A program made the translations under genes and the position numbers. A DNA stretch of 64,000 nucleotides from Effrenium voratum (Eukaryota > Sar > Dinophyceae > Suessiales > Symbiodiniaceae), in assembly GCA_963377175.1 (NCBI GenBank), contig CAUJNA010002979.1, positions 264,001 through 328,000 of the forward strand. The letters are read 5' to 3'. The notes under the pieces were generated by a model. The model was not told the DNA's origin. It made no database searches and saw nothing but the letters and a program-made list of their open reading frames with translations. Positions 23,701 through 32,700 of the stretch are shown one piece after another; position 1 is the first letter of the stretch; every line of letters starts with the position of its first letter.

Positions 23701-26700
23701 AGGGCAATTTGTTGTTTGCTAAGTTGAGGGGGCAGAGGAGCAAAGAAGAGGTAGCCGTCAGGTCTGGCTTTGCATCTTGTTGGGGTTCGAGGTACTCAAG
23801 GGCTCGATTCTTTCCACAACCAGTCCTTTCAGCTGGTCTATGGCGATTTTCCTGAAAGACTCATCCCTGGCAAGAATGGGACAGTTACCACCAGAATTAC
23901 TGCTCTTCTACTGTTTTACTTGCAGATGGTTCGCCAAGAGGCAGGTCACTTTGGGTGGCTGGTGCTAGCAGGAGCGCCGAATGCAGCGGCAATTGCGGCA
24001 GGAGAGGGTTTGACAACTGGGTTTTTGAGCCTGCATCCACGTTCTTTCCCTTTTGCCTCCATGCTCGTCTTCCTTCTTCTGCTTCTTTTCCTCATTGACT
24101 CATTGCTTAGTTGGTTTCTTGTGTGCGTGTGTCGGTATGCGGGCCTCAGCCGGCTTGAGGAGCTCGAAAGCATCCGGAGGCTCTTTGAAGAGGCCGACGC
24201 AGAGCCTCGGATGGAAGCCATTGGCAGGCCATTGGGCACTGGCTTAGGGCACTGGGTGGGACAAATATGATTTGTACACCACCTTTACAAGGAAATAATC
24301 ATCATAACCAGTGGTTTAGACATGTTTAAGCCAATGGGTGGCCCCACCCTATTAGGGCGTGCGAGTGAGTTCAATAGGCAGCAAGCGATGAAAGGAGAGG
24401 AAGGACGGAATCGAGAAACCATTAGGCAAGCAACAAGAGCGTGGCAGATTGGCCGACGCACGGCCATTGACGGTGGTTGACGTGATTTTCAAAAGCAGGA
24501 TGATTGGTGCAAAGCCTAGCATTGTTATTGCTGGCAATATGTCCCGTTATTTGTAGCACACGCCAGAGGTGCAGTATATGTATATAGATTTATATATGCA
24601 TCTACCATTTCCGGGATAATCTGTTTGTGCATGCGTTTCTGGGAGGTTCGGCACTTTCCCCCTTTCAGCCTGCATCCCAGGGGGATTTCAGTTCGGAGTT
24701 CGGATTGGCCCATGCGAGTTCAGAAAAGAATCGCACAGCAGGTGCTTATTTGCAAGGCCTCTGTGTGTGTGTGTTGAACATCATGGGACAAAAGGCACGC
24801 CCCGCCCTTTGGGCAGAATCTTCATCAACTGCTCATTGACTGAGCAATGGAACACGTTAATGTCCACCTCGCCAGCTTCCCCAAACCATGTTTTCTTACA
24901 TGTCTCTTGTCTAAGAACTGCCCGCAATCAAACCCACAAGGGGGGTTAGTACTTCAGGTCGCCAATTTGACTTTTTTCAGGGGCCCCTGGAGTAAAGTCT
25001 TGGTGCCTCCCCCCCATTGAAAAGAAGCTCCAGTTAAATCAGTGGACACCCAATTACTTAAGCCAAACATCTTAGAAGCAAGCTCCAGCAATGCTATTGT
25101 TAGGGGGGCCCTTTACTAATCCCACACGCACATGAGTTTCGAAAGATTGCTACGAACCTGTGGCAGTCACTAGTTTATTCCTGGGGCGGTATTGCCAACA
25201 AGCGTGTTAGAGATGAGTTTGTTCGGCTGCATTGGCTGCGGCACACGGGCAGCGTTCCATCGAGCGGGATATTGCCGGGCAAGGCGAATCTTGCCAGCAG
25301 GATGTTCTCCACAATTAGTGGGGAGAGGCTCCCTTCAGGATTGCACACTGAAAATTACAGCAAATGACTCAGCGCGGCCAGATAGATTTCACCGGGGCAT
25401 CGGGGAGTTGCGCCGGGGAGCATGTGTGAGCAACTGGCAATCCACCAGCATCTGGCCTTTTGGCAAGCCGCGCTTGTGAGCTTAGCTGACACGGAGCCCT
25501 CCAAGAGAATGTCTGCCTCCAAGCACGGCCCTTGATTTTAGCGCTGTCTGAATTGAACCCTTAGCCGGTTGCCGGGCAGTCATCAAGTCGCGTACGAGGG
25601 AGGATTTAGACTGCTAGCATCTTCGAAACCCGGAGTTGTTCCTTTGCTGGCATTTGTTCAAGCCCCATCAGGCAGCGCTGTGAGATGCAGCAGTTTCTTC
25701 ATATCGCTACCTCTTCCGACACGGCCATACTGCGGATGGGCGAAATCCTGCACCACCTGAACCTTGGGGTGATGCTGCCCCTGATATTTACCCACGCAGG
25801 GTTTTAAAGCTAGTGCGGAATGGATTTCGTCCATCCACAGTATGGCCGGATTTGGTATGTCGCTGGTCGGATCCCGAGGATGGCAGCGGCACTCTGGAGC
25901 AGGCGGAGTTCGTAGCGATCCTCTCGGACGGAGTGGTGCAGCAGACGCTCACCCGCCCATAGCCCAGGAGTGAACCGTGCGGGGAAAATCTGGCGAGGCG
26001 GCTGGAGAAAACATGTCTCAGGTAAAGGTTTTACCCAGCTTCGACTTTTGTGCGCTCCTTCCCTGAAAGGGCAGACAACAGCTTGTGCAATACATGTAGG
26101 GAAAACTGTTTGTAGAACTGGGCGAAGCGGGTGAGAGTCAGGGGCGGACGAGAGGCATCGGAAATGAAGCCTACCAGCAGGCGGCGTTGGCCTGCAAAAG
26201 AGTAATTAGTAGGGGGAAGGAACTAGGGGTCTTTGGAGTTAGGGGGTCTTGGTCATTGGAAGGATAAACAAAGCCTCGCATCAGCATGAAGGAGTCCCTC
26301 TTTGGGGGGTCCCTTTGGCCCACCTGTGGCCGGAACTGTTCCGACTTGGGATAGTCCAGCGTCAAGATGCATGATGCGCGGTCTAAGGCATGGAGATCCC
26401 AATCGAGGATCCAGGAACTCTCTTTGCGATCCTGGATCCCCAGGCTCATGTTGCAGTGTTGCAGGTGTCACTTGCTAGAACATCTTTCTTAGCTTGGGTG
26501 TGGCCATTTGCAAGCGTCCCAGGATTGGATTTGATGTCAGCACGGCGGAAGTGAACAACTAGAAAGTGCAGAAACATGGGATGCAGATGTTTCGTAGCTG
26601 AACAAAATCCGTTGCCAATCCATTCCCGCAAGATTTAAGCTCTTGTTCCGTACAGCTATTTTTGCGCCTGCCCCCCCCCCCCCCCTCGCGCCAGAACAGT

Positions 26701-29700
26701 GGCTCCTTGAGTTTCCCAACCTTCGCCCAAGGCGGGGAGGGATGAGCGAAGCGAGCCTGAAACCGCTGCGAGGATTATCATAGGCCATCAAAGGGAATGA
26801 ATGTGTTCAATGCGTAGCGCGGCAGAAGGGTTCCCGTTTTTGAAAGGGGTCTGGGTCTCGCCATGTGAGTCAAGCATGTATAGATGTTGACATACCAGCT
26901 CCGGACTGCAGCCGCGGAAGGTTTGCGGAAGGAAGGAACTTTGTTGATTTGAGAGTAGTAGTTTGATTTCGTTTGCGCGGTTGTTGCCAAGCGTATTTAC
27001 TAGAAAACCGCGCACACGAATTTCCTCTCGAAAGCTACCTTCCTCAGTTTCCAGAAGCAACTTGCCAGCGGAAGCCCCGCGGAAGCACCTGTATAAGCTT
27101 CATATAGAAACATGCTCGCGGAAGGTAGCCTTCACACCGTGGAAGCTTCGCGGAAGATCTCGCGAAAGGGTTTGATACGTCAATGCAAATTTAAAGAGGA
27201 GAAACCCACCACTCATGTGTTCGCGAGATGCGTCACTGCGTCCGCAAGCCTTCGCAGGTGGCAAAGGTTGCTGTCAGAATGTGCGCTTTGTATGACTTGC
27301 AGCATGCAGTTTTCGTTGCGCCTGTGCGCAAATCGTGTGAGGTCGCGTGCCGTTTCGCTGCGCAGGCGCAGTGTTTTTGAAGATTGCGTGCCTGTAGTGC
27401 CGCCGCTGCGTCATTGCGATTTGCGTCTCAGGGTTTGTGGCTTTGAGGCGTTTTGCTTGGCGGGCGCGTGCAGGGGCTTGCGCGAGTGTGATTTTTGTTG
27501 GTCCTGTCGTGCAATCGGCTCGTTTTGGCGAGCGGAAAGGTTGTCAAACCATTCTGGCACCACAGCCCCGTGCATGCTAGTTTGTGACACGCGTCGTAAA
27601 CGTGTCAAGTTTGGATTTGAGGCGCGGTGCGTTCCGTGGTGGGCGCGGCGCACGTATCGCCGGAGGCACGCGCAGATTTCGTGGCAGCCGCAGCACTTTG
27701 GAGCTCATCGTGTTGATTTCGTGGCGGGCGCAGCACTGGCCGGCACAGGCACAGCTCTGTGGAGAGCGACTCGCAGGTAGATAGACAGATGTATAGACGG
27801 GAGAAATATAGCTAGACAGATAGACAGACATAAGCAGAACGATAGCTAGATATAGGCGAAAGAAAGGAAGACAGACAGATAGACAGACAGATGTACGCAG
27901 ACAGACTAGGTAGACAGAACGACAGACAGGTACATCGACGATAGGGCCAGTTAAACAGATGTACAGGCTTTAGTAGAAGAGACTGGCAGATAGGTAGATA
28001 GATAGATTGGTTTGTGAACAGATAGAAAACTTAAGATTGGCCTAGATAGACAGATTAAACTAGATGGATGGATGGACAGAGTAGATTAAGTTAGACGGAA
28101 ACGGACAGCTAAACCCGGTTAGATTAGAAAGAAAGATGGGTAGATAGAATAGATGAGCCTAGGTTAGATTAGATAGGCAGATGGATAGGTTAATTTCTTT
28201 AGACAGATCGAATAGGCTAGATTGCGTCAGGCTACACTAGATAGATTGATAGAAAATTAGGTAGGTAGATAGACGAGATTGTAGAAGGGAGGATGGTTGA
28301 TAGAAGGATGGGTGGGTGGATCGACAGGCAGATGGATAGACAGGAAAGTAGCAGAGATAGAAGCAAATCATAGGTTAGACTGGTAGAGATAGACGTTCCT
28401 CTGCGTACGTGGGCAGACGTTAGGCAGAAAACCAGGTAGATACATAGACGAACACATGCGCAAATAGATGCGCAAATAGGTGCATGGATGAATAGTCAGG
28501 CAGACGGAGAGATAGGAGGCACACAACGGGTGGGCAATTGCTCCGCCATCGGGCCCGTGGCTTCTATAGCAGGTTTCTCGCCAACTTTAGTACCTGCAAA
28601 TGTTTGCCATAACACGTAGTGGCGCTGGGCAATGTGGCCATCTCTTCTGGGTTGCGCTGACCTATTGTGAAAAGGCAATCCATCTATGTGGGTCCATTTC
28701 GGGGGGCGTGGCCTGATGAATCTTCAACTGCCGTTGAGAGGGTGACGCTTTGGGTGGTGACAGTCGGGTGATGGTCCGCAAAACTACCATGACTTGAAAT
28801 CCTCCAGACGGAGCTTTGGGGAGCATGTGCCACCTGGCCTTAACAAACCACTGGGCCCTGACACTTGTTAGGCCACAGTTGTTAGGCCACAACTGCAGAC
28901 TTAATTACTCGCCAGGCGTGCTCAAGATCAAGGGCCCACCGACCCAACTGGTACCGACCCTAGTTTTCAGAACAAAATCTGATTGTGGCCAGTAGCGACG
29001 TCAAGGATATACCATGCCTTCTGGCTGCGCATCAGGCTCAGCTTTGTGAGTAACAGCCAGTGTGTCACTATCATACCGTGATTTTCCATTGCCACGTAGG
29101 TCTTGACGGTTTTGACCATATCTGTTTTTTGGCAATGATTCCAAGACTGCCTTATTCATATTGTTCCCTGACTGCAGCGTGGGAACTGCTTAGGATATGA
29201 AGACCATGCAGCTGGGCGTTTGGACCTCGGAACCTCCTGAAGGGAGCGGAAGGGATGTCATGGTCCAGTTTTGCTGAGGCCCGTGCTGAGAATTAGACAT
29301 CATCAGCAAACATAGCCAGCCTGATTTGCGTGTCAGGGCTAGAACCACCCACCTCCTACAAAGCGAGTCTTATGCCTTTCGACTACTTCTGAGCTTTGGG
29401 TCTTCTAAGTTTGTTTCTTTCTACCAGCAGGGTGTGATAATTATATTTTGAGCCAACCAAATGAGCCCCTTTGATGGCTGGGTGAAATGGTTAACCCTCC
29501 CGAAGTGCCAGCGTTTGGCAGTGATTTGACTGGAAACCAAGCTTGGTTCGCCAGCCGTCCCGACGACAGGTCGCCAGTATCTCCCGACGCGTTGCTAAAG
29601 TTGAGCGCCTTGGCCAGACAGAAAGAAAGCATGGCACATCGTGAAGGTTGAGAATCACCAGAGTGCAAACCTTTGAGTCAACGTGTCGCTGGCAAGTGGC

Positions 29701-32700
29701 ATCCCTTCTGTTACCATCAGTGCCAATTGTCTGAAATGTGATGTCTTGCCAGCATGTTACATCTCTATGCTGTGAGAGGCCGCACCCCATTGGTCGCGGC
29801 GCATTTCGACCTCAGACTGGGGTCATTATTTTGACTGTTTCTGGGGGTTATCAAAGTCAGAACATGTGGTTGTTTCCCTTTAACCCACCACTGAACGGGG
29901 GTGACTTTGGTAAAATAACGAGTCAGACCTAAAACGCTCCCAGGCACGTCATGGAGAAGCAAACTGAGATGATCGCCGCGAACATGGAAATGCCGGGCCA
30001 CCCAGCCTGGGCCGATCCAAGGCTCGCTCGGCTGATCCCCGTGGATTCGGAGGGTCGGCGGATTCCCGTGGCGGCTATCCACGGCATTGCGCATGGCCCC
30101 CAACTTTCTGAAGAAGATTGCACATGTTTAAGCGGTGCGTACTTCTTGCCGGGCAACTCGCAACATGCGCTTCAGACTTGAATTTGTTTCGTGGGGGATG
30201 GTTCTCAAGTAGGCGAAACACCCACAAGATGACCACCCCCAAGAAGGAAAAAACAGAAAGCAATCCATTTTGCCTGCGGTCACCAAGGCTCAGCCTGCTG
30301 TTGGAGAAGCTCGGTCACAAGCCACCAGACAGCCGAATCTCCAAAGAGCCGCCAGGCCGAATCTCCAAAGAGCTGCCAGGCCGAATCTCCAAAGAGCTGC
30401 CAGGCCGAATCTCCAAAGAGCCGCCAGGCCGCAGCTCCAAAGAGCCGCCAGACCGAATCTCCAAAGAGCCGCCAGACCGCAGCTCCAAAGAGCCACCAGA
30501 GCGCAGCCGAAGCCGAATAGAAAGGATGGCTTCCCACGAGACGGACATGCAGGCAGGAATGTCGAAGACGAGTTACCATGGCGTCGCAAGACGCCGAGGC
30601 TGCATACGTGATTGAAAGCTAGACATGCAGGGCTTGCAAGCAAAATGCTTCAGACAATCTTCCATTTGGGGCGAATTTTCGCTTTGGATCTGTAGGGAAG
30701 TTGGCCTCTTCACGCTGCAATCCATGTGTCTTTGCGCTGGAAGGACCCCATAGAGGTGGAGAGCATCGGTGGTGAGGACAAAGACGAGGTGCACAAAGCC
30801 TTTTCGAACAGCAGCTGCGAGATGCCAGCGGCTCAGTCTCAGGGCATTTCGACTTATGACGTTTGACCTCCCATGTGTAGTCTGTGCAGGTTTGGAAGGG
30901 GGGGCTTGCGCTCCATCCCATCCTGGCAGGTCATACCTTCAACTCCAAAAACATGTGTTGCAATTGTCATGATCCACCACTCGCATGTCAGAAGCTACAA
31001 ACAAAGGCTTGAACACCCCCCACAACCTGGCAGCTTGGCGACCGCAACGAAGCGCCTTTGCTGGTCAGGTTGCGAGAAACTAGCAACAGCTTCCGTCCTG
31101 CTCCACAGCCCTCAGCGCACAAGGCTGGCTCTTGGCGGATGCTGGCTGGCCCGTTTGGTCTTAGTTGGGGGTGTTAGACATGGAGCCCTTGAAAGAGCAT
31201 ATGGCTTCACGTCTTAGCCGCGTCGGGATGCTCAAACGCAAAGCCCTCTGCACCTCCCATCAACTGGACTCAACATCGCAGCTTGGCCGGAAAAGTGATT
31301 CAGACGGATGTACTTGTGAGGAGGTCACTTGGACCAGTGAACGGGTGACCCATTTGGCTTGGTCATGTTGGGGTTCAGTCAGGTCCTTCCCTGGGGAAAT
31401 GGGTCAAAGGGCAGCCACCCTTAGCATTGAACCCCCCCCCAACGTGTTCCCAAGAGACCTAGCGTCACGCACTTTGTGGGGTCCCTTTGCACCCGCCAGG
31501 CGCCACCGGTCCCGGGCTTTTGTTCGCAGTAGATGTCGCTGAAACGTTGAACTGCAAGCTGCAAAAAGTGCAGCGAGGCTTTGGACATGGAACTTTTGTG
31601 AGTTTGGCCCATTGAAAGCCTTGGTATGGCCACATTTGTTTGGTTGGAAGGCGCAGCTTTGAAGGCTGCAAGTAGTTGCGGTCTAGTGACCTGCGGCTGC
31701 ATCGTGAAGGCAAGCGGCTGTATGCAGTGGGATTTCAAGCAGGGCAGCTTATGATCAAACAGCTCGCAGTCACATTTGATAGTATGATATTTAACCCGGG
31801 AAGGAGTCCTTTGTGCTTGGAGCGCTCTTCAGGTGTTCCTGCCGAGCGCTTTGTTAGTCAAGCCTGCTCTCCATACACCCGCTTGGGCCAAGACAGCCAA
31901 TACGACGAATTCGACGTTTGAGGCAGCGGCCTCCGAATGGAGAACCGCTCGCCCTCAGTGCCTGGCGCGAGCTGTGCCAGTCGTGGAAGATCGGGTTGCA
32001 GGTGCCGCGTTGAGGCACAGCCGGGTCGAAGAAAGTGGAGTGATCAACCAACGGCCAGGTGCGACTTGAGCATGTGTTCAATGATCGAGGTCGCGATGGG
32101 TCAGAGCGATTTGGGGAGAAGTGGACGTGGCCGATCATTCAGGAGCATCCGAACGTGTTGATGCTTTGCCCCACTTTGGACCTTGGAGACCATGAGCGCC
32201 TTGCAGCGAGGGTCATTTCACAAATACAATGCATTTGACAATTTCTCCCAGCCATTGTGACGTGACAGCTGATCTAGTTTGCCTGATTCTCTGGAAACTC
32301 TGAGACTCCGCTTGACCGTGCCCGCAGTTTCACTCTCACAACTCCGCGTGAGGCAAATCTTGAATTCAACATGACGACTGTGCTGGCTGGATGTGGCCTG
32401 CTAACCTGCCCGTGCTGCGAAGCTTGTTTTCACTTTAAAGGTCAGGTCTTCGCGAATGCTTCCCACTCGCAGCCACGGGTGGCCCCACATCCGAGCCCAA
32501 CATGGTCCAAGCCAACCCGGAGATTTTTGCATGGCAAAAATGAGCGAGGCGCACGCCGCCACATGATATGCTAAGCATTTGTTGCACAGCGTGCCCGTTG
32601 TAAACGGTGGTTTATCCTGGTCGGTGGGATACAAGCGAATTCCCAGCAGGATCATTGCCGAAGGTCGTTCTATGATGCTTTGATTCACACCACTGACGCC

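Larger units (their letters stand above)
26444..29943 (+). other. Intron region with repeats, first channel gene
   Basis: No exon is recognised over 3.5 kb, although at least one short exon finishing EF-hand 2 is expected. It contains an 18-base C run near 26.67 kb, a stretch rich in GCGGAAG-like motifs (26.98-27.17 kb), a 222-codon open frame at 27112-27780 that does not look like a protein, a degenerate TAGA/GACA tract (27.78-28.5 kb) and an imperfect inverted-repeat element near 29.8 kb. Confidence 0.5.

Noticed and set aside
23825..23880. TGGTCTATGGCG (WSMA) as a filter candidate
   Set aside because: It resembles the ESWSMA of relatives but lies after the S6 exon; LESWSQ at 22720 is in the right place and phase.
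27112..27780. 222-codon frame rich in Arg and Cys
   Set aside because: No motif, odd composition, and overlapping frames are open on the other strand; it reads like GC-rich repeat in an intron.
31353..31366. CCATTTGGCTTGGTC as a spliced-leader relic
   Set aside because: It resembles part of the leader but has mismatches in the conserved TTGGCTCAAG end and no gene follows.
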